Origin: BS150m-G50 sp964517435
GTDB taxonomy: Bacteria; CAIWAD01; BS150m-G50
DNA: 55,424 bases
Direction of reading: 5' to 3'
NCBI GenBank assembly: GCA_964517435.1
Contig: CAZFEC010000016.1
Coordinates: forward strand, 1-55,424
Shown here: positions 32,370 to 43,052 of the stretch, in pieces
Layout: each line of letters starts with the position of its first letter
How positions within the stretch are numbered: position 1 is the first letter of the stretch
Made by a program: the position numbers and the translations under genes
The notes under the pieces: model-generated
Database searches by the model: none
What the model was told of the DNA's origin: nothing
Seen by the model: only the letters and a program-made list of their open reading frames with translations

Positions 32370-33131
32370 CTATTTCATCACATCCAGCAGACGGCTCCAG
32401 CGGATTTTCTTGTAGAGTAGCCAGGGCGAATAGCGTTGCTCCCAGGAAAAATATATGATCCAGGCTTTTCCGACAATGTTTTCCCGGGGGAGAAATCCCC
32501 AGAACCGGGAGTCTTCACTGTTGTCGCGGTTGTCGCCCATCATGAAATAACGGTCGGGCGGCACCACCACCGGACCGTAATTGTCCTTGTTGCCCATGCC
32601 GGCGGGCTGTATACGCGGATCCAGGAAACCATCCGGGATGGTCCGCGCCGAGAGATATTGCACAAGGTCGTCCAGCTCGCTGGGCCGGCCGTTGACATAC
32701 AGCTGCTTGTCGCGGATCTCGATCGTATCGCCCGGCAGGGCGACGCAGCGCTTGATGAAGTTGACGTCGGGATCCAGCGGATACTTGAAGACGATGATGT
32801 CGCCGCGGTCCGGCTCCGTGAAGGAGGGAAAGCGGTACACCGGCAGATCGAATCCGAGATCGGTGAAAGGAATCCCGATCCAGTCGGGCGTGCGAATACC
32901 GTAGAGGAACTTGTTTACCAGCAGGAAATCGCCGGGCAGAATCGTCCGCTCCATCGAACCGGTCGGTACCCGGTAGGCTTCCACCACGATCGTGCGGATG
33001 ATGAAGACGGTGACCGTCACCGAGATGATCGTATCCAGCCACTCCAGCAGCGGACCGCGGCGTTTCGCCCGTTCCCGCAGGAATTCCTTCCGCCGCCGGC
33101 GCCAGGCGAGGTATTGCTTGAAGGGATTCAC
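32370..33131 (-). CDS. lepB: Signal peptidase I
   Basis: This inner-membrane serine protease of about 253 aa removes signal peptides from exported proteins. A short basic N-terminus precedes one membrane span (about 34-51). The catalytic S59 is in TGSMERTILPGD, the catalytic lysine K127 is in NFIKRCVALPGD, and the box MMGDNRDNSEDSRFWG is present. I prefer the GTG at 33131, which has GGAG 5 bases ahead; an ATG at 33158 would add 9 residues but lacks a ribosome site. Many secreted proteins in this window would be its clients. It is followed by panD. Identity is secure, start less so. Confidence 0.94.
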   Translation of the reverse strand: MNPFKQYLAWRRRRKEFLRERAKRRGPLLEWLDTIISVTVTVFIIRTIVVEAYRVPTGSMERTILPGDFLLVNKFLYGIRTPDWIGIPFTDLGFDLPVYRFPSFTEPDRGDIIVFKYPLDPDVNFIKRCVALPGDTIEIRDKQLYVNGRPSELDDLVQYLSARTIPDGFLDPRIQPAGMGNKDNYGPVVVPPDRYFMMGDNRDNSEDSRFWGFLPRENIVGKAWIIYFSWEQRYSPWLLYKKIRWSRLLDVMK

Positions 33132-33383
33132 ATTAACTCCGTTTTGAGTTATGCTCATCAATAACGTCTGTATTCAACAGGTGCAGCAAGCATAACTTTG
33201 GTTCGACCGAGGAGAAAACACTTGATAACTACCTACCAGGCGCTTTCCTCGGTCGCTTTAGGTGTATTTCTCGAAATGTTGTTAACCACCGAAACAGTTA
33301 ACTGGGAAATACTTTGTGGGTGATGTCCGTTTGACGCACTCCGCACCCGCTTTGTTCCTCAATTGCCTCGTGTCCGATCGTTT

Positions 33384-33582
33384 TACCGCTCTACTCGTAG
33401 CATTGCCAAATCATCGAACGAATGAGGTCAAGAATGTGCGACTACGTTCATTCGCCTTGGCTATGCACCAATAGGTCTGAACCTACCGCTCTACTCGTAG
33501 CATTGCCAAATCATCGAACGAAGGAAGTCCGAACCTGCGACGACGTTAATTCGTTTTGGCAATGCCACCCAACGTCGGAAAC

Positions 33583-33610
<28 letters not shown>
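33384..33610 (-). repeat. Tandem repeat array built on the 3' end of lepA, with internal hairpins
   Basis: Three copies of TACCGCTCTACTCGTAGC (plus strand) start at 33384, 33484 and 33584, exactly 100 bp apart. The last is the genuine end of lepA, including its stop (33583-33585). Each 100-bp unit also contains an inverted copy of the gene's terminal bases: GCATTGCCAAA (33500-33510) with TTTGGCAATGC (33555-33565), a perfect 11-bp pair, and the weaker 33400-33410 with 33457-33466, supported by an inner CGAATGA/TCATTCG stem. So the array combines direct and inverted repetition. The remaining 33132-33383 shows no gene. Confidence 0.85.
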
Positions 33611-35379
<1,769 letters not shown>

Positions 35380-35399
35380 GGGAGGAGGGGGAAACGGAG

Positions 35400-35957
35400 T
35401 CAGACCTCCATGATTTCCGCTTCTTTGTGCTGCAGGATGGTGTCGATTTCCTCGACATACTTGTCGGTCAGCTTTTGCACTTCGTCGAAGCCGTCATGTT
35501 CCTGGTCTTCGGAAATATCTCCATTCTTCTGCATCTTTTTCAGCTTGTCGTTGGCGTCGCGGCGGATGTTGCGGAGCGCGACCTTGTGGTCCTCGCCATG
35601 CTTCTTCACCTGCTTGACCATCTCGATGCGGCGCTCTTCGGTCAGCTCGGGGATGGTCAGGCGAATAACAGTGCCGTCATTGCTGGGGGTAATCCCGAGA
35701 TCGGATGCCAGCAGCGCCTTTTCGATCACCGGCAGCATGTTCTTCTCCCAGGGATTGACGGTGATCAGCCGTGGTTCCGGCACATTGACACCGGCGGTCT
35801 GGTTCAGCGGCACCTGGGTACCGTAGTAGTCCACGGTGATGTTGTTCAGCATGCTGGCGGAAGCCTTGCCGGTGCGGATGGTGGTCAGCTTCTCGTGAAG
35901 ATCTTCGATGGTTTTCGTCATCTTCTCTTCATGCTCGGCGATCATCTGCTCTTTCAT
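35400..35957 (-). CDS. frr: Ribosome recycling factor
   Basis: This 185-aa cytoplasmic protein, with EF-G, splits the post-termination ribosome. The three-helix-bundle signature is clear: HEKLTTIRTGKASASMLNNI near the N-terminus, VDYYGTQVPLNQ in the hinge region, and a charged C-terminal helix ending HKEAEIMEV. Length is standard. Its ATG overlaps the pyrH stop by 4 bases (ATGA), which implies translational coupling in the classic tsf-pyrH-frr order. lepA follows after 20 bases. Confidence 0.97.
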   Translation of the reverse strand: MKEQMIAEHEEKMTKTIEDLHEKLTTIRTGKASASMLNNITVDYYGTQVPLNQTAGVNVPEPRLITVNPWEKNMLPVIEKALLASDLGITPSNDGTVIRLTIPELTEERRIEMVKQVKKHGEDHKVALRNIRRDANDKLKKMQKNGDISEDQEHDGFDEVQKLTDKYVEEIDTILQHKEAEIMEV

Positions 35958-36679
35958 GCTTCCTCCGCTGATACTAGGGTTCCGATCTCTTCTCCCGCGA
36001 TCACACGTTTGAGGTTGCCGCTTTCCTTCATATTGAAAACCCGCAACGGCAAATCGTTCTCCATGCAGAGGGTGATGGCGGTCAGGTCCATCACCATGAG
36101 TTTGCGGGTGACGACTTCGCGATAACTGAGCCGCCCGTAGAGTTCGGCGTCCGGATCGACCACCGGGTCGGCGGAATAGACACCGTCGACCTTGGTACCC
36201 TTGAGGATGGCGTCGGCGTTGATTTCCAGCGCGCGCAGGACGGCGGCGGTGTCGGTTGAGAAGTAGGGATTGCCGGTACCGGCGCAGATGATGGTTACGC
36301 GCCCCTTTTCGAGGTGGCGGATCGCGCGGCGCACGATGAAGCGTTCGCAGACCTCGCTCATGGCGATCGCCGACATCAGGCGCACCGGGACGCCTTCCTG
36401 TTCGATGGCCTGCTGCATGGCCAGGCCGTTGATCAACGTGCCCAGCATGCCCATGTAGTCGGCCGGAACTCGCTCCATGCCGAGCTGCCGGGCGACGGCG
36501 CCGCGGAAGAAGTTGCCGCCGCCGATCACCAGCCCCACCTGCACACCGTCTCCCGCTACCGCGGCGATCTCAGCCGCCATCCGGCCGGTAACCGCCGGAT
36601 CGAGGCCCTGGCCGTTCTCTCCGGCGAGCGCTTCCCCGGAGAGTTTCAGCAGAATCCGGTTGTAGGCGGGTTGCGACAT
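35954..36679 (-). CDS. pyrH: UMP kinase
   Basis: This 241-aa hexameric cytoplasmic enzyme phosphorylates UMP to UDP in pyrimidine nucleotide synthesis. Features are the amino-acid-kinase opening ILLKLSGEALAGENG, the glycine loop VIGGGNFFRG, and KGTKVDGVYSADP near the C-terminal half. Length is standard. It starts 2 bases after the tsf stop and overlaps frr by 4 bases, in the widespread rpsB-tsf-pyrH-frr arrangement. In relatives it is activated by GTP and inhibited by UTP; nothing in this sequence contradicts that. Confidence 0.97.
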   Translation of the reverse strand: MSQPAYNRILLKLSGEALAGENGQGLDPAVTGRMAAEIAAVAGDGVQVGLVIGGGNFFRGAVARQLGMERVPADYMGMLGTLINGLAMQQAIEQEGVPVRLMSAIAMSEVCERFIVRRAIRHLEKGRVTIICAGTGNPYFSTDTAAVLRALEINADAILKGTKVDGVYSADPVVDPDAELYGRLSYREVVTRKLMVMDLTAITLCMENDLPLRVFNMKESGNLKRVIAGEEIGTLVSAEEA

Positions 36680-36681
36680 GG

Positions 36682-37566
36682 CTATTTGCCGATGTTTACA
36701 CTGACGAAATCGATAACCTGCAGTTCGTCTTCCAGCTGTTTCGCGACGGCCGCGATCTGTTGCTTGACGCTGAGCTTCTCCTCCTTGACGAAGGACTGTC
36801 CCAGCAGAGTGGCTTCCGAGTAGAACTTATGCAGCTTGCCGTTGGCGATCTTGTCGATGATCTGCTCCGGTTTGCCTTCGTTGCGAGCCTGCTCGCGGTA
36901 GACTTCAAGTTCCTGCTCAATAACCGTTTTATCAATACCATTCTCATCCACCGCGATCGGGGTGTAGGCGGCGATCTGGAGAGCCAGGTCGTTGGCCAGG
37001 TTCAGGAAATCCACATTACCGACGCTTTCCGGCTTGCCGGCGGTCACCTGAACGATCACGCCCTGCTTGCCGCCGAGATGGATATAGGATTTGACCAGCC
37101 CCTGCGTGCCGTCGTCGACCTGCAGCAGCCGGCAGCGGCCGACGTGCATTTTCTCGCCCAGCTTCGAGACGATACCGTTGAGCTGGTCGGTGAAGGTCTT
37201 GCCCGGCGTCTGCAGCGACTCCTGCCCCATCAGCTCCTCCGTCGCAGCGAGCTGCTTCTCCACCATCGTCCGGGTCAGGTCGTTGGCGAACTGGCCGAAT
37301 TCCTCGGTCTTGGCGACGAAATCGGTTTCGCAGAGCAGTTCCAGGATGCCACCCTGGCGCTGATCTTCGCTGATCCAGGTGGCGACGACACCTTCATTCG
37401 CCTCGCGGTCGGCCCGCTTGGCCGCGGTCTTGAGTCCTTTCTTCCGCAGGTACTCAAACGCCTCCTCGAGGTCGCCTTTGGTGTCGGCCAGAGCCTTTTT
37501 GCAGTCCATCATTCCGGCGCCGGTCATCTGGCGCAGCTTCATCACATCCTTGGCAGCGATACTCAT
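36682..37566 (-). CDS. tsf: Elongation factor Ts
   Basis: This 294-aa protein is the nucleotide exchange factor of EF-Tu. The N-terminal ubiquitin-associated-like domain has the signature KLRQMTGAGMMDCKKAL with TDF-type segment (CETDFVAKTEEF), followed by the core and a C-terminal helix. Length is standard. It lies 30 bases downstream of rpsB and 2 bases before the pyrH start, as in most bacteria. No anomaly seen. Confidence 0.97.
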   Translation of the reverse strand: MSIAAKDVMKLRQMTGAGMMDCKKALADTKGDLEEAFEYLRKKGLKTAAKRADREANEGVVATWISEDQRQGGILELLCETDFVAKTEEFGQFANDLTRTMVEKQLAATEELMGQESLQTPGKTFTDQLNGIVSKLGEKMHVGRCRLLQVDDGTQGLVKSYIHLGGKQGVIVQVTAGKPESVGNVDFLNLANDLALQIAAYTPIAVDENGIDKTVIEQELEVYREQARNEGKPEQIIDKIANGKLHKFYSEATLLGQSFVKEEKLSVKQQIAAVAKQLEDELQVIDFVSVNIGK

Positions 37567-37596
37567 TTATCCGGATCTCCCGTCTTTACAGATTGT

Positions 37597-38721
37597 CTAC
37601 TTATCTTCGGTTTTCTCAGCAGACGCCGGTTTCGCTTCAGCGTCTTTGTCCTTGGCGGCGGTTTTCTTCGCCGCGGGCTTGCGAGCCGGCTTCTCAGTGG
37701 CGTCCGCGTCAACTTTCTTGGCAGTCGGCTTCCTGGCGGCGGGTTTCTTGGCCGGTTTCTTCTCGGTGGTGTCCGCATCCGTTTTCGACTCGGCCTTCTT
37801 CCTGACGGGAGCCTTGCGGGCCGGTTTCTTCTCGGCAGATTTCTCCGCTTCCGGCTTGGCAGCGGCCTGCTTGGCGGCCGGCTTCTTCTCGGCAGCGGGT
37901 GTCTCCGCCCTGGTGGCGGCCGGCTTCTCGTCCGACTTCGGGGCGCGACGGCGACGAGCCGGTTTCTTGGCTGGCGGCGCCTTCTCCCTCTTTTCCTGCT
38001 TCTCCGCCAGCTCCTCTTTCAGCTCCACCTTTTCCTGGCGCAGCAGTTTGGCTTCGGCGACCGCATCGGCGATCACATGCGTAATCAGGGCGATCGACTT
38101 GTAGGCGTCGTCGTTGGCCGGGATCGGATACTCGATCGTGGTCGGATCGGTGTTGGTGTCGACGATGGCGAAAACCGGAATGCCCAGTTTCTGCGCCTCG
38201 TGCACCGCGATATCCTCCTTGTTGACATCGATGACGAAAACCGCGCCCGGCAGCCGCTTCATCTCGCGCACCCCGCCCAGCACCTTCAACAGCTTCTGCT
38301 TCTGGCGCTCCACCTGCAGGATTTCCTTCTTATTGAGCTTCTGGTAGGTGCCGTTCGTCTCCATCGCGTCCAGCTCGTCGAGCCGCTTGATCGAATTGCG
38401 GATGGTGCGGAAGTTGGTCAACATGCCGCCCAGCCAGCGCTCGTTGACGTAGAACATCTCGATCCGCTCGGTTTCCTCCTTGATCATCTCCCGCGCCTGC
38501 ATCTTGGTGCCGACGAAGAGGATGTCGTCGCCCTTCTGCACGATGTGCTGCATGGCGTTACAGGCTTCCTCGAGCTTGAACTGGGTTTTCTTGAGGTCGA
38601 TGATGTGAATCCCGTTCTTCTGCATGAAGATGTATTTTTCCATCTTGGGATTCCAGCGGCGGGTCAGGTGGCCGAAGTGGGAACCGGCCAGCAGTAACTG
38701 CTTGAGGCTTACGCGAGGCAT
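37597..38721 (-). CDS. rpsB: Ribosomal protein S2 with long Lys/Ala/Pro-rich C-terminal tail
   Basis: This protein is 374 aa, whereas ordinary S2 is about 230-260 aa. Residues 1 to about 230 form a complete S2 domain of the small ribosomal subunit (LLLAGSHFGHLTRRWNPKM, FVGTKMQAREMI, RWLGGMLTNFRTI). A helical linker (KVELKEELAEKQEKREK) follows, then about 130 residues of Lys, Ala, Pro and Glu (KKPARRRRAP, KPARKPAAKKTAAK), resembling histone H1-like tails. The tail is surely disordered. It may bind rRNA, tRNA or DNA, or be a lineage-specific ornament; similar extensions are known on some bacterial S2 proteins. GGAGATCGC precedes the ATG. It is followed by tsf. Confidence 0.96.
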   Translation of the reverse strand: MPRVSLKQLLLAGSHFGHLTRRWNPKMEKYIFMQKNGIHIIDLKKTQFKLEEACNAMQHIVQKGDDILFVGTKMQAREMIKEETERIEMFYVNERWLGGMLTNFRTIRNSIKRLDELDAMETNGTYQKLNKKEILQVERQKQKLLKVLGGVREMKRLPGAVFVIDVNKEDIAVHEAQKLGIPVFAIVDTNTDPTTIEYPIPANDDAYKSIALITHVIADAVAEAKLLRQEKVELKEELAEKQEKREKAPPAKKPARRRRAPKSDEKPAATRAETPAAEKKPAAKQAAAKPEAEKSAEKKPARKAPVRKKAESKTDADTTEKKPAKKPAARKPTAKKVDADATEKPARKPAAKKTAAKDKDAEAKPASAEKTEDK

Positions 38722-38900
38722 GCGATCTCCTTGATTTGGTTAAACTTCCGCTGATCTCATCTCGCCTGCCCATTCCAACGCTTCCGGGCGGAAGGTGGAA
38801 CACCGGGGGGGCGATCCATCAGCGTGCTTTTTCTAGCCACCCGCAGGGGGTGGGGAAAAGGGGCGCTGCGACAGGTCGCGTTACGCCCCATACAGTCGAA

Positions 38901-39293
38901 TTAACGTTTAGAGAACTGGAAGCGTTTGCGGGCGCCGGGCTGACCGTACTTCTTACGCTCCTTGATACGGGCGTCGCGGGTCAGGAAGCCGCTCTTGCGC
39001 AGACCGGGGCGCAGCTCCTCGTCGTAGAGGATCAGCGCACGGCTGATACCAAGGCGCAGGGCGCCGGCCTGGCCGGAGAGCCCGCCACCTTTCAAGGTGG
39101 CTTCGACATCGAACTTGCCCATCAGTTCCAGCTCTTCCAGCGGCTCCTCGATGACCGTCTTCAGCGTGGCGCGACGGAAGTAATCCAGCAGGCCCTGTCC
39201 GTTGACGACATATTCCCCTTTACCGGGGCGGATCCAGACGCGGGCGACTGAATTCTTGCGTCTTCCGGTTGCGTAATAGGCTTTGCCCTTCAT
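38901..39293 (-). CDS. rpsI: Ribosomal protein S9
   Basis: This 130-aa small-subunit protein has a C-terminal tail that reaches the P-site tRNA. The family signature is present (ATGRRKNSVARVWIRPGKG), and the end RKKYGQPGARKRFQFSKR carries the terminal Lys-Arg. Length is normal. It follows rplM by 66 bases. The 179 bases before rpsB contain a CCACCC/GGGTGG hairpin near 38840-38856 that could act in attenuation, though no T tract follows. Confidence 0.96.
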   Translation of the reverse strand: MKGKAYYATGRRKNSVARVWIRPGKGEYVVNGQGLLDYFRRATLKTVIEEPLEELELMGKFDVEATLKGGGLSGQAGALRLGISRALILYDEELRPGLRKSGFLTRDARIKERKKYGQPGARKRFQFSKR

Positions 39294-39359
39294 AAACGGT
39301 GTCCTTTATCTCGAACTTTTTCTCGTCGAACCTTACCGACAGGCCTTACTGGCGGGCGG

Positions 39360-39788
39360 TTAGATCTCCAGTTTCTGCGGCTGCTGCGCTTCGTGCGGAT
39401 GCTCCGTGCCGGCGTAGACTTTGAGTTTCTTGAAAACCTGGCGGCCGAGGCGGTTGTGCGGCAGCATGCCGCGGACCGCGTTCTGGATGATCCACTCGGG
39501 GCTCTTCTGGCGCAGGTGGCGGAAACTGGCGGTGCGGGCGCCCTTCGGAAAACCGGTGTGATGGAAATAGGTCTTGTTGAATTCCTTCTGGCCGGTCAGG
39601 CGGATCTTGTCGGCGTTGATGATGATGACGTAGTCGCCGGTGTCCATGTGGGGGGTGAAGGTCGGTTTGTGCTTGCCGCGCAGCACGGCGGCGACGCGGG
39701 AGGCCATCCTTCCCAGAATCTGGTCGGCAGCGTCGACGACATACCAGTCCTGTTTGATATCCTGTGGTTTGGCCGAATATGTTTTCAC
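39360..39788 (-). CDS. rplM: Ribosomal protein L13
   Basis: This 142-aa large-subunit protein is an early assembly factor. The family motifs HTGFPKGARTASFRHL and VRGMLPHNRLGRQVFKKLKV are intact. The start codon is GTG, with GAGGG 5 bases upstream. It is the first gene of the translation operon rplM-rpsI-rpsB-tsf-pyrH-frr-lepA, so the operon promoter should lie in the 103 bases between 39789 and the end of the endonuclease gene at 39892, or further upstream if there is read-through. Confidence 0.96.
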   Translation of the reverse strand: MKTYSAKPQDIKQDWYVVDAADQILGRMASRVAAVLRGKHKPTFTPHMDTGDYVIIINADKIRLTGQKEFNKTYFHHTGFPKGARTASFRHLRQKSPEWIIQNAVRGMLPHNRLGRQVFKKLKVYAGTEHPHEAQQPQKLEI

Positions 39789-39891
39789 GATACCCTCATT
39801 ATTTGCTAGTCGGAGACAATAAGTTTAAGCCGGTGCCGCCTGCAAGTCAAGTTTATTTTCCAGGGAGGGGAAGAAGGGGGGTGGGCCCTCA

Positions 39892-40989
39892 CTACACCCC
39901 ATGCCCCAGCCCCACTACCACGTAGAACCCGGAGAGGGTGCCGCTGAAGTCAACCAGGTACCAGTAGTTTTCCCAGGTAATCGTGTCAAGCAGCGTCGCC
40001 GGCGAGGGGGTGAAGTGGGGAACGGTCGAGTGATGGATCTCGTAGCCTTCGATGACGACCGGCGAGTTGCCGTTCACATCTTCGGTCGGGGCAGACCAGG
40101 TCAGCAGCACACCGCCGGAGACGATCTCCAGCGTCAGGTCGGTAATCGGTGCCAGCGGCACCGCTTCCCACTGGAACTCAGGATCGTAGATGGCGGGGGC
40201 GTAATCCGGCTCATCGATAAAGGGATTGCGGTTCTGCTGCAGGGCCCAGACCGCCGTGTTACGGTCGATCTCCTTCTGGCTGACCGGGTCGGCCTCGTGC
40301 CAGGCCAGCAGCATCTCCACCGCCCAGGGCAACAGCACCGCGCCGTTCGACATCGGGCCGCCGGGCCAGGCGCCGTCCTCACCCAGGTAGCGCGTCGCCG
40401 TGTAGAAGTAGGTGCGGGCCAGGTCCCCCTTGAAGTCGTCGCGCGGTTCGAAGGCGGTGCCGGAGTAGCCGGGGGTTGAGCAGCTGCCGCGCCGGCTGCC
40501 GTTCAGCGAGGTCCATGACGGCGAAGCGACCTCCCCGTAGGCGTAGCTGCCCCGCATGCTGTTCACATAGACATCGGTGGGGTAGATCATGTTGATGTCG
40601 GTATTCATCGGCAGCACCTCGCCGCCGAACCAGCTGCGCGGGAAGGAATGCTCGCGGTTGTAGCCCTCCCCTTCCCCGCTGGCGGAACCGGCCTGATCGA
40701 CGCCGAACTGGTATTCATAGGGAGGATCGCCGCCCGGAATGTCGGAATAGATATCCCAGACCATCCCGTTCGGTTTGTCGTCGGTGGTGTAGAAGGCGGT
40801 CCAGAGATAGGCGTAGGTGAGCACCGTATGGTTGTCGATGATCTGATGCAGGGCCGTCTGGAGTTCCGCTCCCAGCAACCCCTCGGCGGAGTCGTAGTAG
40901 CCGGGCGGCTGGGCCCAGAGCGGCAGGTTGCCCGCGAAAACAGAAAGGATAACGACGATCGGCGTCATCAACGAGAAGCGCGATTTCAT
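39892..40989 (-). CDS. Secreted endonuclease I family nuclease
   Basis: This 365-aa protein has a signal peptide (MKSRFSLMTPIVVILSVFAG...LWAQ). The mature part is an EndA/NucM-type nuclease: YYDSAEGLLGAELQTALHQI, the active-site motif YNREHSFPRSWF with H114, and DINMIYPTDVYVN. A Cys pair and WALQQNRNPFIDEPDYA end the nuclease. The last ~85 residues form a fibronectin-III-like module (VLLTWSAPTEDVNG). It probably degrades extracellular or periplasmic DNA for nutrients. No NPFNP sorting module is present, so its route out may differ from the other secreted proteins. I chose the ATG at 40989; the frame extends 11 residues further without signal character. Family assignment is strong. Confidence 0.92.
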   Translation of the reverse strand: MKSRFSLMTPIVVILSVFAGNLPLWAQPPGYYDSAEGLLGAELQTALHQIIDNHTVLTYAYLWTAFYTTDDKPNGMVWDIYSDIPGGDPPYEYQFGVDQAGSASGEGEGYNREHSFPRSWFGGEVLPMNTDINMIYPTDVYVNSMRGSYAYGEVASPSWTSLNGSRRGSCSTPGYSGTAFEPRDDFKGDLARTYFYTATRYLGEDGAWPGGPMSNGAVLLPWAVEMLLAWHEADPVSQKEIDRNTAVWALQQNRNPFIDEPDYAPAIYDPEFQWEAVPLAPITDLTLEIVSGGVLLTWSAPTEDVNGNSPVVIEGYEIHHSTVPHFTPSPATLLDTITWENYWYLVDFSGTLSGFYVVVGLGHGV

Positions 40990-41115
40990 GTGATACTCAC
41001 TGGAACAATGATTGTGGCACATTCAATCTAACAAATAGACAACGCCTGGCCAAGCAGAGAGAAACGCACGTGCAGAATGCCTGTTGAATGTGGGAAGAGC
41101 TGACAAGCCGAAGAT

Positions 41116-42699
41116 CTAACGCGGCTTCCGCCTGTCCGACCACCAATCCATGCGCCAGACGATCCGGAAACCGACATCCCCGTCGGTGTTCTCCGGATGA
41201 AACAGCAGACGGTAGGTGCAGGTAAGGTAGTCATCATAGCTGTTGAAACTGCCGCCCCGGATCACCCGGTAGGTGGTAGTGTCCGGTCCGAGCGGATCGG
41301 TCTGGGAATAACCCGGATAGGCATAGAAAAAGTCACTCACCCGCTCCCAGACGTTGCCGGCGACATCCTGCAAGCCCAGTTCGCTGTCACCGAAGTAATG
41401 CCAGCCGACCGGCGCAGTAAAGCCGACACAGAACGCGTTGTTGTAGAAATTCGCGTAGTCGCAGTCCGGCGCCTCATCACCCCAGGGGTAGATGCGGTCG
41501 TCCAGATAGCTGGCGGCATGTTCCCACTCCGCCTCCGTCGGCAGCGTGTAGCCCTCGGCTTCATAGGGATTGTGCTCACTACTGGTCGACCAGTTGCCTT
41601 GATAGAACGGCGTAAAGCCATCCATCATGCTCAACCAGTCGCAGAAACAGGCCGACCCGTACCAGGAGACCTCCACCACCGGATGATCGTCGCAGGGCTC
41701 ACCCTCAAAATCGCCATGGAGGACCGGCTTCAGAAAGAATTCGCCGTCAATGAACTCCAGCTGGCAATCTTCATCATCCAGATCGAGCAGCAGTTGACCG
41801 TAGGCGCGTACCTCGTCGGCGTCGGCGGTTACGTAGCCGTTGTCGTAGGCCCACTGCACCGCACCCCGGTACTGCTCGTTGGTGATCTCGAAGTGGCCGA
41901 TCCAGAAGTTATTGGTGAGAATCACCCAATGCTGCGGACCTTCCTCCTCTGCCCCATCGTTGTTCCCCATTATGAAGGTGTCGGCGGGAGCCAGCACCAG
42001 CCAACCGGGATCTCCCCAATCCTCTACATGGAGTTGATGTACATGCTCAGCCGTAAGCGAATCCGCATCGCGAACCTCAAGCGATACGAAATAGGTGCCG
42101 GCGCTGGGGTACTGGTAGCCGGTGGTACTGGATCTGCTCCATTCGGTGTCAAAGCTGTTGTTATTCTGCCAGTCCCAGCGGAATTCGAGCTGGTCGACCG
42201 GGGTTTCGTCGTCATGGCTGGCGCTGGCGTCGAATTCGAACCGCGTCATCAGGTCGCCGGTGTCGGAATCGACCGTGAACAGTGGCACCGGGGGCTGGCT
42301 GAGGTCCGGCAGCACTTCCAGAGTCAGGGAGGCCTCGTCGGTCAGGCTGCCGTCGTTGACGGTTGCCGTAATCTCATAATCCCCGGCGGTAGTCGGTGCC
42401 GTCCAGTAGGTTGCCCCTACGTTCCAGTAGCGAGTACCCTCGATGACTATACCGGTGAATTCGCCGTCGGAGCAATCCCACGCATATTCCAGATCATCAG
42501 CGTCTGGGTCATCAGCGTCGCAGACAATCATGGTGGAATCGCCGGCCACCAGGGATGAATTCCATGCCATCAAGCCTTCGATCTCGGGCGGCCGGTTTAC
42601 CTGCGTTTCGCATCCGGTCAACGCCAGCAGGAATGCAGATATCAACGCGGTAGTCAACTGAAGGTAAAAGCCGGTTTTCCGGATGGGCTTGGTCAACAT
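41116..42699 (-). CDS. Lipoprotein with PKD-like domains and SUMF1/FGE-type domain
   Basis: This 527-aa protein has a lipoprotein signal, with the lipobox LTGC at C30, so it is membrane-anchored outside the cytoplasm. Two Ig/PKD-like modules (about 40-130 and 135-220: FEFDASASHDDETPVDQLEF) precede a formylglycine-generating-enzyme-type domain (about 230-520). That domain has FIMGNNDGAEEEGPQH, PTEAEWEHAA, GLQDVAGNVWERVSDFF and YRVIRGGSFN. In true FGE a Cys follows RGGSW/F closely; here the next residues are NSYDDYLTC, so the catalytic pair looks incomplete. A structural or binding role, as in other secreted SUMF1-fold proteins, is more likely than sulfatase activation. AAGGAGC precedes the start. 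It is not tightly linked to neighbours. Confidence 0.9.
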   Translation of the reverse strand: MLTKPIRKTGFYLQLTTALISAFLLALTGCETQVNRPPEIEGLMAWNSSLVAGDSTMIVCDADDPDADDLEYAWDCSDGEFTGIVIEGTRYWNVGATYWTAPTTAGDYEITATVNDGSLTDEASLTLEVLPDLSQPPVPLFTVDSDTGDLMTRFEFDASASHDDETPVDQLEFRWDWQNNNSFDTEWSRSSTTGYQYPSAGTYFVSLEVRDADSLTAEHVHQLHVEDWGDPGWLVLAPADTFIMGNNDGAEEEGPQHWVILTNNFWIGHFEITNEQYRGAVQWAYDNGYVTADADEVRAYGQLLLDLDDEDCQLEFIDGEFFLKPVLHGDFEGEPCDDHPVVEVSWYGSACFCDWLSMMDGFTPFYQGNWSTSSEHNPYEAEGYTLPTEAEWEHAASYLDDRIYPWGDEAPDCDYANFYNNAFCVGFTAPVGWHYFGDSELGLQDVAGNVWERVSDFFYAYPGYSQTDPLGPDTTTYRVIRGGSFNSYDDYLTCTYRLLFHPENTDGDVGFRIVWRMDWWSDRRKPR

Positions 42700-42851
42700 G
42701 GCAGCTCCTTTATCAGATACACTCGCACCAGCGGTAACAGGTGCCGCTGATTTCAGGCAGGGTTGTGGTTCGGATCAGTGTGCGTCGGATTACTTTCGCA
42801 GCCTATGACTGCAAAAGGCGAGCGAACGTCACTGTCAGTTCAGTTGATTTC

Positions 42852-43052
42852 TCATTCGAATTCCGGCTCCGAATCCCCCTCCGGCAATTCCCGCGCCGAA
42901 TCGGGCAGAAAATCGGGAATACCGTCGATGACCGGCCAGGCCAGGCGGCAGGCATCGCAGATAAGCTCCTCCCGTTCCGGTCGCAGTCTACCTTTGCAGC
43001 GGGGACAGGCCAGGATCTGCAGCAGCTCGTCGCTGAAGTCTTTGAAGTCCAT
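42852..43052 (-). CDS. Trm112-family small zinc-ribbon protein (UPF0434/YcaR-like)
   Basis: This 66-aa protein starts at the ATG at 43052, which overlaps the thioesterase stop (TAATG). It has the family pattern LLQILACPRCKGRL...ICDACRLAWPVIDGIPDFLP, with two CxxC pairs for zinc and the conserved end IPDFLP. Bacterial Trm112-like proteins are stable partners of some methyltransferases, but no methyltransferase is adjacent here. It is third in the accA-thioesterase-Trm112 unit. The 152 bases before the next gene contain nothing identifiable. Confidence 0.9.
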   Translation of the reverse strand: MDFKDFSDELLQILACPRCKGRLRPEREELICDACRLAWPVIDGIPDFLPDSARELPEGDSEPEFE

